A stretch of 64,000 nucleotides of DNA from Microbacterium hydrocarbonoxydans (GCF_904831005.1 NZ_LR882982.1:3100001-3164000); one strand, 5' to 3'; shown: positions 53,905 to 62,687, numbered from the stretch's first letter. Notes: a model not told the origin generated them from the letters alone. Numbers and translations: made by a program.

Positions 53905-54732
53905 TCAGGCGACGACGTCGAAGAGCGACGGGGCATCGCCGGGTCGGCTTCGGTGTTCGAGGGGTGCGTCTCGCAGAGACGAGGAGATGCGACGGAGCAC
54001 ATCGCCTTGGGCGGGGTTGTAGAACTCGTTCACCGACGCGACGACCGTCCTCCGAGCCTCTTCCCGAGCGAGGTCAGGGGATCGAAACTCTTCCGACGAC
54101 CAAAGAGCTTCAGCCCATCGCCAGTTCGAGGTCTCAGCGACCATCCGGCGTACCAGGAGCTGCCGCGTGGCCTCGTCCGCGTCGCACGCCAACGCGTCGA
54201 ATTCCCGCCTCAGAGCGTGGGGTTCTTCCGCGACCATCTCTCTGAGGCGGGATGATCCGCTCGCGCTGTATACGCGGCTGCAGATGTGGATGAGCGCGAG
54301 GTCCGACTCGGAGAGCCTCGCGGCGAAGGCCTCGAAGCCTCGAGGCGCGTCGACGGGAGCTCGAACGTCCAGTATCGCGGCGATATCGGACCGCACGCGG
54401 GACAGGCGCTCGATCTCGGCTGCGACATCGGCGTCCGTCTGCCGAAGCTCCGCCCCTAGCCCGGTGCTGTCACGGCGGGCGGCTTCGAGCTTCGAGAGAG
54501 GTACCCCCAGCTCGGCGATGCGACGCACCTGCAAGAGCCTGACGAGATGCGTGACCTGGTACTGCTTGTAGCCGTTGCGACTGCGTTCGGGTGGATCCAG
54601 GAGACCGAGCGAGTGATAGTGCCGAACGGTGTTGAGGGTCGTTCCGGCCAGGTCTGCGAGTTCGCGCGTACTCCATGCAATGGCATCTCCTGACGCTCCT
54701 CCGCCGGAGGCCCGCCCTCGTATCGCTTCCAT
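53905..54732 (-). CDS. MerR-family regulator (long paralogue)
   Basis: About 275 residues. HTH WSTRELADLAGTTLNTVRHY and NGYKQYQVTHLVRLLQVRRI are close to the MerR at 45669; the additional C-terminal 150 residues (helical, TipAS-like in size) may be a ligand domain, with Cys in LIHICSRVYS and LACDADEA. ATG at 54732 gives a long tail before the HTH without a clear ribosome site. The paralogue suggests a start near IAWST, where AGGAG precedes an ATT codon at the right distance; this would be a rare start. Divergent from the LuxR gene. Confidence 0.8.
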   Translation of the reverse strand: MEAIRGRASGGGASGDAIAWSTRELADLAGTTLNTVRHYHSLGLLDPPERSRNGYKQYQVTHLVRLLQVRRIAELGVPLSKLEAARRDSTGLGAELRQTDADVAAEIERLSRVRSDIAAILDVRAPVDAPRGFEAFAARLSESDLALIHICSRVYSASGSSRLREMVAEEPHALRREFDALACDADEATRQLLVRRMVAETSNWRWAEALWSSEEFRSPDLAREEARRTVVASVNEFYNPAQGDVLRRISSSLRDAPLEHRSRPGDAPSLFDVVA

Positions 54733-54777
54733 GTCATCAGGTTCGCTCCGCCGCGCTTCCACTCGCGTCGGCGGAAG

Positions 54778-57642
54778 TTGCCTAGTTCGACTGCGGCGGA
54801 GCCCGTGCAGATCAGACAGGGTGCCGGTGCCCGGGTACCCTGTTTCAAGGACAGGCACGGACGGACCCGGCGGGAGCAGACCCTGACGAAGCTCTGGGGG
54901 CGTCGCGCGGAGCGCGCGGTTATCGAAGACCTGCTGGACTCGGCGAGAAACGGACGCAGCAGGTCACTCGTCGTGCGCGGGGAGGCCGGTATCGGGAAGA
55001 GCGCGCTGCTGGGCTACGCTCGCGAGTCGGCATCGTCATCGCAATTCCGAGTGGAGAAGTGCACAGGGGTCGAGTCCGAGACGCCGTTCGCCTTCGCTGG
55101 GCTGCACCAGCTCTGCGAGCCGATGCTCGATCGCGTCGGCGCGCTTCCCGCACCGCAGGAGGCAGCCCTCGAGGTCGCATTGGGCCTTCGCGAGGGCGCC
55201 GCCCCGGATCATTTCCTCGTCGGACTCGCCACCTTGAACCTCCTGACCGAGGTCGCCGAGGGGACCCCCCTGCTCTGCCTCGTCGACGACGCACAGTGGG
55301 TCGACCAGGCGTCAGCCGGCGTGCTCGCGTTCGTGGTCCGGCGGTTGAAGGCGGAACGAATCGCCGTCGTCTTCGCGTTGCGTGATGTCGCTGTCGGCCA
55401 GGTTCTCGCCTTCACCGATCTCGAACCAGAGCTGCGCCTCGCGGGCCTCGTCGACAGCGACGCGCGGATGCTGTTGGACGAGCGTGTTCACGCACCGCTC
55501 GACGATGCTGTGCGCGATCGAATCCTGGCGGAGGCTCGAGGGAATCCTCTCGCGCTGCTCGAACTGCCGCAGAACATCAGGTCGGCGGAGTGGGCCGGCG
55601 GGTTCGAGTCACCGGGGGTCGCCGGCGTACCGCGACGCGTCGAGGAGACGTTCCGACGACGATCGGCAGGTTTGACGGCCGATGCTCAGACACTGCTTCT
55701 GGTGGCTGCAGCCGATCCGACCGGAGATGCCCGACTGCTCTGGCGGGCGCTGGACATCCTCGGAACCGGTCACGCGGCGGGCGAAGAGGCCGAAGCCTCG
55801 GGGCTCTTGGAGATCGGCGCACGCGTGTCGTTTCGTCATCCGCTCGTGCGTTCAGCGGTGTACCGGGCGGCCGCCCCGGCGAAGAGGCGCCGCATCCACG
55901 CGGCGCTGGCAGCCGCGACCGACGAGCGGGTGGACCCCGACCGTCACGCCTGGCATCGTGCGGAGGCAGTGGCGGACGTGGATGAGGGCGCCGCGACCGA
56001 GCTCGAGCTCTCGGCCGCGCGCACGCTCGCGCGGGGTGGTGCGGCGGCCGCGGCCGGGTTCCTCCAACGCGCGGCGGAGATCTCCCCCCGACCCGTCGCC
56101 CGCGCGAGACGGGCTCTCGAGGCAGCGCACGCCAAGCATGACGCGGGGGCGTTCGACGCGGCGCTGACGCTGGCGGCGATCGCTGAGATGGGACCGCTCG
56201 ACGATCTGCAACGCGCTCGGCTCGAGCTGCTCCGGGCACGATTGGCATTTCACCGCACGGAGGGGAGCGACGCACCGGGGATGCTGCTGGACGCGGCCCG
56301 CACTCTCGCGCCGCTGGACGCCTCGCTCGCCCGAGAGACATACCTGCATGCATTGGACGCGGCAATGATCATCGGCGGATCCGGCGAGAAGCGAGGGGTG
56401 AAGGAAGTCGCCACGGCTGCTCTCGCCGCACCGCGGCCACCCGGCCAATCCCTGCCTGCGGATGAGCTGCTCGACGCGCTCGTGCTCGTGTTCACCGAAG
56501 GATACGGGGTAGGGGTGCCCGCAGTACGCCGAGCTGTCGAAGCATTCCGCGACCGCGGATTCGACGGCGAGGCGATCGGCCAGATGGGAAGTCGACGATG
56601 GATGTGGTCGGCCGCCCGAGCGGCGGCCGCGGTCTTCGACGACGGGATCGTGCGTATGCTCGCCGAACGCAACGTTCGCCTCGCGAGAGAGGCTGGCGCC
56701 TTGACCACGCTGCCCGGCGCGCTGGCGGCCCTGTCCGCGACCCTGGCGCTCTGCGGCGACCTTCGACAGGCGGCCGAACTGGCGGAGGAGGGCGCCGCCA
56801 TCTCGCACGCGACAGGCGCGGTGGCGCAGCCTTACGCGCGCCTCATCGTCGCCGCCTGGCGCGGACAGGAGGCGGAGACCACACGTCTCTACGCCGAGTG
56901 CGGCCAGCGGGCGCGAACGCGAAACGGCGGCACATTGACCGCGACCGCCAACTACGCGCTGGCCGTCCTGCACAACGGCCGAGGGAGCTACCCCGCCGCG
57001 GTGGAGGCCGCCGTTCGAGCAACCGGGACGCACGAGTTCTCGAACAGTGGCATCAGTTTTCCCGAGCTCGTGGAAGCAGCCGTTCGCGCCGACGAGCGGA
57101 AGCTCGCGGAGTCGGCGCTGGAAGAGTTCTGCGCTCGTGCGGAGGCGAGCGGTACACCCTGGGCACTCGGGCTGGCCGCGCGTTCGCGGGCTCTGGTCGC
57201 CACCGACGACAGCGCCGAAGCGCACTACCGGGCATCGATCGAACGGCTGTCCGCCTCCGCTGTGAAAGGCGACCTCTATCGCTCGCACCTCGTCTTCGGC
57301 GAATGGCTGCGGCGCAGCGGACGACGACAGGACGCGCGCGAGCAGCTCCGCATCGCGCACGACTCGCTGGCCGCGATGGGCGCCGATGCCTTCGCCGCGC
57401 GCGCCGCTCGCGAACTGCTCGCCACCGGCGAGAACCCGCGCCGAGGCTCGGATCGACCCACAGACGCGCTGACCGCGCACGAACTGCAGATAGCCCGGAT
57501 GGTGGCCACCGGCGCGACGTCTCGCGAGGTCGGCACGGAGCTCTTCCTCAGCAAACGGACCATCGATGCACACCTGCGCAGTATCTTCCGGAAGTTGAGC
57601 ATCACCTCTCGCCGACAGTTGAAGAGTCTTCTTCCCCCCTAG
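54778..57642 (+). CDS. LuxR-family regulator with AAA ATPase domain (LAL type)
   Basis: Up to 954 residues. After an uncertain start (TTG 54778 or GTG 54805) comes an AAA domain with Walker A GEAGIGKSALL and Walker B LCLVDDAQWVD, a long alpha-helical repeat region that senses a ligand, and a C-terminal LuxR HTH (LTAHELQIARMVATGATSRE, then LSKRTIDAHLRSIF). LAL proteins are large ATP-dependent activators. It may control the operon that follows, whose promoter (site g) starts 15 bp after the stop. No ATG or good ribosome site marks the start. Confidence 0.87.
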   Translation: MPSSTAAEPVQIRQGAGARVPCFKDRHGRTRREQTLTKLWGRRAERAVIEDLLDSARNGRSRSLVVRGEAGIGKSALLGYARESASSSQFRVEKCTGVESETPFAFAGLHQLCEPMLDRVGALPAPQEAALEVALGLREGAAPDHFLVGLATLNLLTEVAEGTPLLCLVDDAQWVDQASAGVLAFVVRRLKAERIAVVFALRDVAVGQVLAFTDLEPELRLAGLVDSDARMLLDERVHAPLDDAVRDRILAEARGNPLALLELPQNIRSAEWAGGFESPGVAGVPRRVEETFRRRSAGLTADAQTLLLVAAADPTGDARLLWRALDILGTGHAAGEEAEASGLLEIGARVSFRHPLVRSAVYRAAAPAKRRRIHAALAAATDERVDPDRHAWHRAEAVADVDEGAATELELSAARTLARGGAAAAAGFLQRAAEISPRPVARARRALEAAHAKHDAGAFDAALTLAAIAEMGPLDDLQRARLELLRARLAFHRTEGSDAPGMLLDAARTLAPLDASLARETYLHALDAAMIIGGSGEKRGVKEVATAALAAPRPPGQSLPADELLDALVLVFTEGYGVGVPAVRRAVEAFRDRGFDGEAIGQMGSRRWMWSAARAAAAVFDDGIVRMLAERNVRLAREAGALTTLPGALAALSATLALCGDLRQAAELAEEGAAISHATGAVAQPYARLIVAAWRGQEAETTRLYAECGQRARTRNGGTLTATANYALAVLHNGRGSYPAAVEAAVRATGTHEFSNSGISFPELVEAAVRADERKLAESALEEFCARAEASGTPWALGLAARSRALVATDDSAEAHYRASIERLSASAVKGDLYRSHLVFGEWLRRSGRRQDAREQLRIAHDSLAAMGADAFAARAARELLATGENPRRGSDRPTDALTAHELQIARMVATGATSREVGTELFLSKRTIDAHLRSIFRKLSITSRRQLKSLLPP
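54817..54842. promoter_or_regulatory. Dyad between the long merR and luxR genes
   Basis: CAGGGTGCC (54817-54825) and GGTACCCTG (54834-54842) are 9 bp arms with one mismatch. On the minus strand TTGAAACAGGGTACC resembles a weak version of the MerR-type promoter without the right spacing. It may be an autoregulatory site; low certainty, and it overlaps the possible LuxR start. Confidence 0.35.
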
Positions 57643-57657
57643 ACCGACACCTCGCGC

Positions 57658-57688
57658 TTGACCGTGTTCTGAGAACACAGGGTTCACT
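57658..57688 (+). promoter_or_regulatory. MerR-type promoter, site g
   Basis: -35 TTGACC, perfect arms GTGTTCT/AGAACAC, 19 bp spacer, -10 TTCACT. Serves the four-gene operon beginning 57730 (about 35-base leader). Confidence 0.75.
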
Positions 57689-57729
57689 GACAGGCGAGCC
57701 GGTCCGCTGGCGCGAGGAAGGTGTCTCTG

Positions 57730-58467
57730 ATGATCGATACGAGTTCGGATGACGGTGCGACGATGCCGCGGTTCGAAGGGATCAGGGCGCTGTTCATCAA
57801 CGCGACCCTCAAGCGGTCGCCCGAGCCGAGCCACACGGATGGGCTGATCCGCATCAGCAGCCAGATCATGCGCGATCATGGCGCGCACGTCGAGGAGATC
57901 CGCGCGGTCGACCACGACATCGCGACGGGTGTATGGCCCGACATGACCGAGCACGGCTGGGATGTCGATGAGTGGCCCGAGATCTCTCGCAAGGTGCTCG
58001 CCGCTGACATCCTGGTCCTCGCCGGGCCGATCTGGCTGGGTGACAACAGCTCGGTGATGAAGCGGGTGATCGAGCGGCTCTACGGCGGCTCCGCTCAGCT
58101 CAACGACACGGGCCAGTACGCCTATTACGGCCGGGTGGCAGGCTGCCTCATCACCGGCAACGAGGACGGGGTCAAGCACTGCGCGATGAACGTGCTCTAC
58201 AGCCTGCAGCACCTCGGCTACACCATCCCGCCGCAGGCCGACGCCGGCTGGATCGGCGAGGCCGGACCCGGACCGGGTTACCTCGATCCGGGGTCGGGCG
58301 GCCCGGAGAACGACTTCACGAACCGCAACACGACGTTCATGACGTACAACCTGCTGCACCTCGCGGCCATGCTCAAGAGCGCGGGAGGCGTTCCCGCATA
58401 CGGCAACCGCCGCAGCGAGTGGGAGGCGGGTTGCTCCCCGCACCAGTACAACCCTGAATACCGCTGA
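57730..58467 (+). CDS. Flavodoxin-family NAD(P)H-dependent oxidoreductase
   Basis: A 245-residue flavodoxin-like reductase. FINATLKRSPEPSHTDGLI is the phosphate loop and LAGPIWLGDNSSVMKRVIERL the flavin region. A Gly/Pro-rich end (EAGPGPGYLDPGSGGPENDF) follows. Of the starts GTG 57721 and ATG 57730, the latter has good spacing from GAGGAAGG. First gene of a flavodoxin-DUF5996-RraA-USP operon under site g. Confidence 0.87.
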   Translation: MIDTSSDDGATMPRFEGIRALFINATLKRSPEPSHTDGLIRISSQIMRDHGAHVEEIRAVDHDIATGVWPDMTEHGWDVDEWPEISRKVLAADILVLAGPIWLGDNSSVMKRVIERLYGGSAQLNDTGQYAYYGRVAGCLITGNEDGVKHCAMNVLYSLQHLGYTIPPQADAGWIGEAGPGPGYLDPGSGGPENDFTNRNTTFMTYNLLHLAAMLKSAGGVPAYGNRRSEWEAGCSPHQYNPEYR

Positions 58468-58483
58468 CCGGGACGGAGAGAAC

Positions 58484-59500
58484 ATGAGCACGGACACGAC
58501 CATGGCGACCACGGGCTGGCCGCGGCTGAGAGTCGATGACTGGACGGCGACTCGCGACACGCTGCACATGTGGACGCAGATCGTGGGCAAAGTGCGACTC
58601 GCGCATGCGCCATTGATGAACCACTGGTGGCAGGTGACGCTCTACGTCACCCCTCGGGGGTTGGCGACCGGCAGCATCCCCGCGGGTCGACGTCTGTTCG
58701 ATCTCGAGTTCGATTTCATCGACCATCGGCTCCGGCTCCGCAGCAGTGACGGCGAATCGCGAACCATCCGGCTGGAGGCGGTGCCGGTGGCAGGATTCCA
58801 CGCCCGGGTTCTGCGCGCTCTGAGCGAGTTGGGCATCGACGCGGAGATCTCGTCCGGGCCCAACGAAGTGGAACCCGCGATCCCGTTCGCGCAGGACACC
58901 GAGCACGCGTCCTACGACCCGGCTGCGGCTCGCCTGTTCTGGGAGCAGCTGATGCAGGCGCATCGGATCATGGAGGAGTTCCGGTCGCATTTCGTCGGCA
59001 AGGTCAGCCCTGTCCACTTCTTCTGGGGGTCGATGGACCTCGCCTGCACCCGATTCTCGGGCAGAGACGCGCCCGAGCATCCCGGCGGTGCACCGAACGT
59101 GGGTGACTGGGTGATGGTGGAGGGGTACTCGAAGGAGCTCTTCAGCTGCGGGTTCTGGCCCGGCGGGGGAGACCAGGGCGCGTTCTACGCGTACGCCTAC
59201 CCGGAGCCCGAGGGCTTCGCGGAGCGCCCGATCGGTGTGGACGGCGCGTACTACAGCGTCGAGAACGGTCAGTTCCTGCTGCCGTACGAAGCGGTGGCCG
59301 ACGCGGAGGATCCGGATGGCGCGGTGCTCGATTTCCTGCACGGCACGTACCAGGCCGCCGCGGAACACGGCGGCTGGGACAGGGACATGTTGGAAGACGA
59401 TCCGAGCCGATGGGACCACGTCCGTCGCACCCGGTCGCCGCCGGCGCTGTCACGCGACCGAGCACCCCATGAGTCACTGACGAAGGAAGGGTCCGAATGA
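58484..59500 (+). CDS. DUF5996 family protein
   Basis: A 338-residue protein of the DUF5996 family (WPRLRVDDWTATRDTLHMWT at the start, VSPVHFFWGSMDLACTRFSG and GDQGAFYAYAYPEPEGF later). The conserved His/Trp/Cys residues hint at a metal or small-molecule site, but no function is established. It starts 16 bp after the flavodoxin-like gene and overlaps the RraA-like gene at the stop, which suggests joint regulation with redox enzymes. Confidence 0.85.
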   Translation: MSTDTTMATTGWPRLRVDDWTATRDTLHMWTQIVGKVRLAHAPLMNHWWQVTLYVTPRGLATGSIPAGRRLFDLEFDFIDHRLRLRSSDGESRTIRLEAVPVAGFHARVLRALSELGIDAEISSGPNEVEPAIPFAQDTEHASYDPAAARLFWEQLMQAHRIMEEFRSHFVGKVSPVHFFWGSMDLACTRFSGRDAPEHPGGAPNVGDWVMVEGYSKELFSCGFWPGGGDQGAFYAYAYPEPEGFAERPIGVDGAYYSVENGQFLLPYEAVADAEDPDGAVLDFLHGTYQAAAEHGGWDRDMLEDDPSRWDHVRRTRSPPALSRDRAPHESLTKEGSE

Positions 59501-60156
59501 AAGCTCACGACGACGACGGCGACCGCGCCGCTCGAGCCGCAGAACTGGGATGCGCGGCATTGGTGGATGCGATGGGACGGATCCACCCGCACCGGGCCCA
59601 CCTCCTGCCCTTGACGAGTCCGGACCCGAGCCGTGCACTGTTCGGTCCGGCGGCGACCATGGCCTTCATGCCCTACCGCGACGATCTTCCCCCGACGGAT
59701 TTCGCGCACCTGTTCCACCAAGCCCTGGGTTCGGCCCCGAAGGGCCGGGTTCCGGTGCTCTCCAGTGGTGGATACCCGGAGACATCCCACGGAAGGGGAA
59801 CGAAACTCTCCCGTGGAGATCAGCATGAGATCGCGGGTGTGCTCGCCGACGGGCGCCTGCGTGATTTCGCCCAGTTGGCTGAATACGGGTTCCCGACATG
59901 GTGCCGCGGTGAGGCGACGCAGTGGGGCGGGAACATCGTGATGCCGTACGCAGCGGACGTCGCGGTCGAGGTCGGCGGCGTCACGATCGTCCCCGGGGAC
60001 TACATCTATGCGGATACCGCCGGCGCGGTGGTCATCCCGGCAGGAAGCATCGACGACATCCTCGCCGAAGCGCACCGCGTGGATGAGGAGGATGCGCGCG
60101 CGGTGGAGCGGATCCGCGTCGAGCGCCTCGAAGACATGAGAGGGACGACATCGTGA
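59497..60156 (+). CDS. RraA-like protein
   Basis: A 219-residue protein of the RraA/MenG-like fold, with AALVDAMGRI, GPAATMAFMPY and the YADTAGAVVIPAGSIDDIL segment. Members include RNase E regulators and aldolases acting on 4-hydroxy-4-methyl-2-oxoglutarate. The family motif G-G-x20-R-D appears in modified form (DGRLRDFAQLAEYGFP). The reaction is unclear. Start and stop overlap both neighbours in the operon. Confidence 0.8.
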   Translation: MKAHDDDGDRAARAAELGCAALVDAMGRIHPHRAHLLPLTSPDPSRALFGPAATMAFMPYRDDLPPTDFAHLFHQALGSAPKGRVPVLSSGGYPETSHGRGTKLSRGDQHEIAGVLADGRLRDFAQLAEYGFPTWCRGEATQWGGNIVMPYAADVAVEVGGVTIVPGDYIYADTAGAVVIPAGSIDDILAEAHRVDEEDARAVERIRVERLEDMRGTTS

Positions 60157-60650
60157 CGCCCGAGTATGACGGTGCAGTGATCGTGGGGCACATTCCCGGA
60201 GGGGACCCCGCAGTCCTGCGACACGCGAGCGCGCTCGCGGTGGCGACGGGTGTGCCGCTCATCGTGGCCCACATCGACACGAGCCGAGTGATCGACGCTC
60301 CGGATCCGGACGGCGCCGCTCCCGGCGCGGCGGTCAGCGAAGCATTGCGGCGCGGCCGAAGAGATCTTGCCGTCGTCCAGGCCGAGGCCGACCTGGCTCT
60401 GACGGACTCGCCGGCGCGCTGGACGGTTCTCCAGCGCGTCGGCGACCCCGCCATGGCACTGCACGATCTCGCCGAGCGGACACAAGCATCGATGATCGTG
60501 ATCGGGACCCGTCGGGACGAGATTGGCGCGGCCGTTCGCGAATTCCTTAACGGTTCGGTCGCGCTCAGACTTGCCCGCCACCAGTCGCGCCCCGTCGTCA
60601 TCGTCCCCACCGGAGTGGTGCATCCCTGGCGGAGCCGCACCCTGACGTGA
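60153..60650 (+). CDS. Universal stress protein (USP) family protein
   Basis: A 165-residue single-domain USP starting at GTG 60153 (VTPEYDGAVIVGHIPGG). The end IVIGTRRDEIGAAVREFLNG then SVALRLARHQSRPVVIV is the family nucleotide-binding segment (G-x2-G-like, with NGS). USPs aid survival under redox and energy stress. Last gene of the site g operon; it overlaps the RraA-like stop by four bases. Confidence 0.83.
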   Translation: MTPEYDGAVIVGHIPGGDPAVLRHASALAVATGVPLIVAHIDTSRVIDAPDPDGAAPGAAVSEALRRGRRDLAVVQAEADLALTDSPARWTVLQRVGDPAMALHDLAERTQASMIVIGTRRDEIGAAVREFLNGSVALRLARHQSRPVVIVPTGVVHPWRSRTLT

Positions 60651-60671
60651 CGAGTCGCGGCGCTGCAGCGC

Positions 60672-61619
60672 TCAGCGCCTGCTCTCGACCCGACCGATCG
60701 GCTCGACGCCGTCGCCGAATGCGGCGCGGGCAGCGGGCCAGCTGCTCTCATCGACGTGCAGCGCGGTTCGGAGGTAGGCGGTGCTGAGTCGCTGGATGAC
60801 GGCGACGCGCTGCGGGTCTTCGTCCGTCGTCTCCGCGACCTCGTAGCCGACGATCCCACCGAGTCCGTGCTCGGCACCGAAGAAGGTGAGGAGGTCGGTT
60901 GCACCGGGACTGTGCGTGTAGGCGTCGGTGAACCAGTCGGGTCCGCGGCTCGACATCTTCGATTGGTCGTGGTCGCCCGCCACGACGAGGGTCGGTGTGG
61001 TGAGTTCAGCGAACGACGGACGCATGAACGGAAAGTTCGCCTGCGCGAACGGGTGCAGGTCATCGCCTGCGAGGCCGGTCGCCGCGAAGAGGATGCCCGC
61101 ACTCACACGACTGTCGGACATGTCGTCACCGAGCTCTCCTGTCTCGTCGAGGATCCGCGCACCGAGCAGGGCCTGAGCAGTCTGTCCGCCCCAGGAGTGT
61201 CCGGTCGCTGCCACTCGGCTGCCGTCCATCCGGCCGGCGAGGCCCGGTACGGCCGCTTCGATGGCGTCGAGCTGGTCGAGGATACGGGTGAGATCCGAGA
61301 TCCGCTCGGTCCAGATCGAAGGGAAGACCGGATGGTCGAACCCGAACCCGTTCCGTCGGGAGTCGAGGTGGGTCGGCTGGATGACGACGAAGCCGCGGGA
61401 GGCCCAGAAGGCGGTGAGTGGTGCGTAGCCGTCGAGGTTCCATCCGTTGCCGTGCGAGAAGAGCACGATCGGGAGGTCGGTGCCGGATGCCGGTGCCGAC
61501 ACTCGCACTTCGAGGGGGACGGGGCGGCCGGGGGCCGAGAGCTCGACGGGGGCGACCGACACGACCGGAGCCCCCGCGCCGAGGATGGCGTCGAGGGTGT
61601 GCGCGACAGAGGAACTCAT
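60672..61619 (-). CDS. Alpha/beta hydrolase (dienelactone/PAF-AH-like)
   Basis: A 315-residue alpha/beta hydrolase. IVLFSHGNGWNLDGY is the oxyanion-hole region, ATGHSWGGQTAQALLG holds the nucleophile Ser, and VVAGDHDQSKMSS and the later EHGLGGIVGYE supply the Asp and His. Substrate unknown. ATG at 61619 after GGAAAGG. Divergent from a TetR repressor, with operators in the gap, so it is the likely target of that repressor. Confidence 0.85.
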   Translation of the reverse strand: MSSSVAHTLDAILGAGAPVVSVAPVELSAPGRPVPLEVRVSAPASGTDLPIVLFSHGNGWNLDGYAPLTAFWASRGFVVIQPTHLDSRRNGFGFDHPVFPSIWTERISDLTRILDQLDAIEAAVPGLAGRMDGSRVAATGHSWGGQTAQALLGARILDETGELGDDMSDSRVSAGILFAATGLAGDDLHPFAQANFPFMRPSFAELTTPTLVVAGDHDQSKMSSRGPDWFTDAYTHSPGATDLLTFFGAEHGLGGIVGYEVAETTDEDPQRVAVIQRLSTAYLRTALHVDESSWPAARAAFGDGVEPIGRVESRR

Positions 61620-61657
61620 GAAATGCCTTTCCGGACTGACTGGTCTGCGATACTGAT

Positions 61658-61701
61658 ATCGGAACAACGATCCATAACATTACGGAACGGTGATCCGTAA
61701 T
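61658..61701. promoter_or_regulatory. Two operator-like dyads between the hydrolase and tetR genes
   Basis: ATTACGGA-N7-TCCGTAAT (61679-61701) is a perfect 8 bp inverted repeat. The adjoining ATCGGAACAACGATCCAT (61658-61675) shares the CGGAAC and GATCC core with it. Two tandem sites 22 bp apart in a TetR/hydrolase spacer are typical TetR operators. Confidence 0.7.
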
Positions 61702-61733
61702 GCAAGTCGATGGTGCGCGCGGAAAGAGAGTTC

Positions 61734-62333
61734 ATGTCGGACGAACAGATCGGGGACGCCGGACGCCAGGTGGGCCGACCGCGCCGTGACGCTCAGCTGC
61801 TGCTCGACGCTGCAGCATCCGTCTTCGTGGAATCGGGTGTCGATGCGCCGGTCCGGGAGATCGCGGCGCGCGCCGGCGTCGGGGTCGGCACGATCTACCG
61901 GCACTTTCCGACGCGGCCCGACCTCGTGGTCGCCGTGTATCGGCATCAGGTGGAGGCGTGCGCCGATGCCGGCCCCCGGTTGCTGGCAGAGAGCGCGACG
62001 CCCGAGGCGGCGCTTCGAGCCTGGGTCGCGCTGTTCGTCGACTTCCTGGTCACCAAACACGGACTCGCCGGCGCGCTGCAGGGAACGGGCGCAGACGCCC
62101 GCGCCCTGCACACCTACTTCGTCGACCGTCTGGTTCCGGTCTGCGGCTCGCTCCTCGACGCTGCGCTCGATCCAGCGCATGCGGCGGACTCAGTGGATGT
62201 GTACAACGTGCTCAAGGGGATCGGCAATCTCTGCATCGGTGCGGCCGCCGACCCCCGTTACGACGCGGATGCCCTCGTGCAGCTGCTCATCTCGGGAGTC
62301 CTGGCTTCGGGAACCGACGACCCCGCCGCGTGA
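61734..62333 (+). CDS. TetR/AcrR-family repressor
   Basis: A 199-residue TetR protein: HTH VREIAARAGVGVGTIYRHFP at about residues 40-60 and a C-terminal ligand domain (LVTKHGLAGALQGTGADA). ATG at 61734 (MSDEQIGDAGRQ) has a GGAAAGAGAG ribosome site, better than the ATG at 61710. Two dyad sites lie in the gap to the divergent hydrolase gene, which it probably represses along with itself. Confidence 0.88.
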   Translation: MSDEQIGDAGRQVGRPRRDAQLLLDAAASVFVESGVDAPVREIAARAGVGVGTIYRHFPTRPDLVVAVYRHQVEACADAGPRLLAESATPEAALRAWVALFVDFLVTKHGLAGALQGTGADARALHTYFVDRLVPVCGSLLDAALDPAHAADSVDVYNVLKGIGNLCIGAAADPRYDADALVQLLISGVLASGTDDPAA

Positions 62334-62355
62334 TCGACTCGGGAACTTCCCCGGT

Positions 62356-62601
62356 CTATCGATTTCCCACCGTGAGGCCAGCCGCTCGCAGTTCGACGAG
62401 ATAGGCGCTGTCGGAGGGATGTAGGTAGTACGCCTCGGATTGCGCGTCGCCGGAGGCCGATCTGCGGACGAGAGATCCCCCGGCTCCGATCACGGCGTCC
62501 ATGGCGTCTGTGGTCAGGGGCATCCCGGGGTTGTGGAGGAGCCACTCTTGCGCGGACTTGCTGCAGCGTTGAAACCAGTGCTGACCGTCGTTGTTCGTCA
62601 T
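62356..62601 (-). CDS. Small hypothetical protein under a MerR-type promoter (81 aa)
   Basis: An 81-residue soluble protein starting MTNNDGQHWFQRCSKSAQEW with a Gly/Ser-rich middle (AVIGAGGSLVRRSASGD) and ending in YLHPSDSAYLVELRAAGL. No family recognised. Promoter site h places the transcript start at about the ATG, so it may be translated without a leader. Convergent with tetR. Confidence 0.6.
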   Translation of the reverse strand: MTNNDGQHWFQRCSKSAQEWLLHNPGMPLTTDAMDAVIGAGGSLVRRSASGDAQSEAYYLHPSDSAYLVELRAAGLTVGNR

Positions 62602-62607
62602 GAGGTC

Positions 62608-62638
62608 ACTTCACATCATGTTGCTGCCACATGGTCAA
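62608..62638 (-). promoter_or_regulatory. MerR-type promoter, site h
   Basis: -35 TTGACC, inner TGTGGCAGCAACATGAT, 19 bp spacer, -10 TGAAGT, then seven bases to the ATG of the 81-residue gene. Confidence 0.7.
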
Positions 62639-62687
62639 GCGTTCGTGTCGCGGCGAGCGAAGCACCCGCCTCGGTTCGCAGAAGGAG

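Noticed and set aside
55852..58590. 912-residue minus-strand frame opposite luxR and the flavodoxin gene
   Set aside because: Spans two real genes on the other strand and a promoter; no domain seen.
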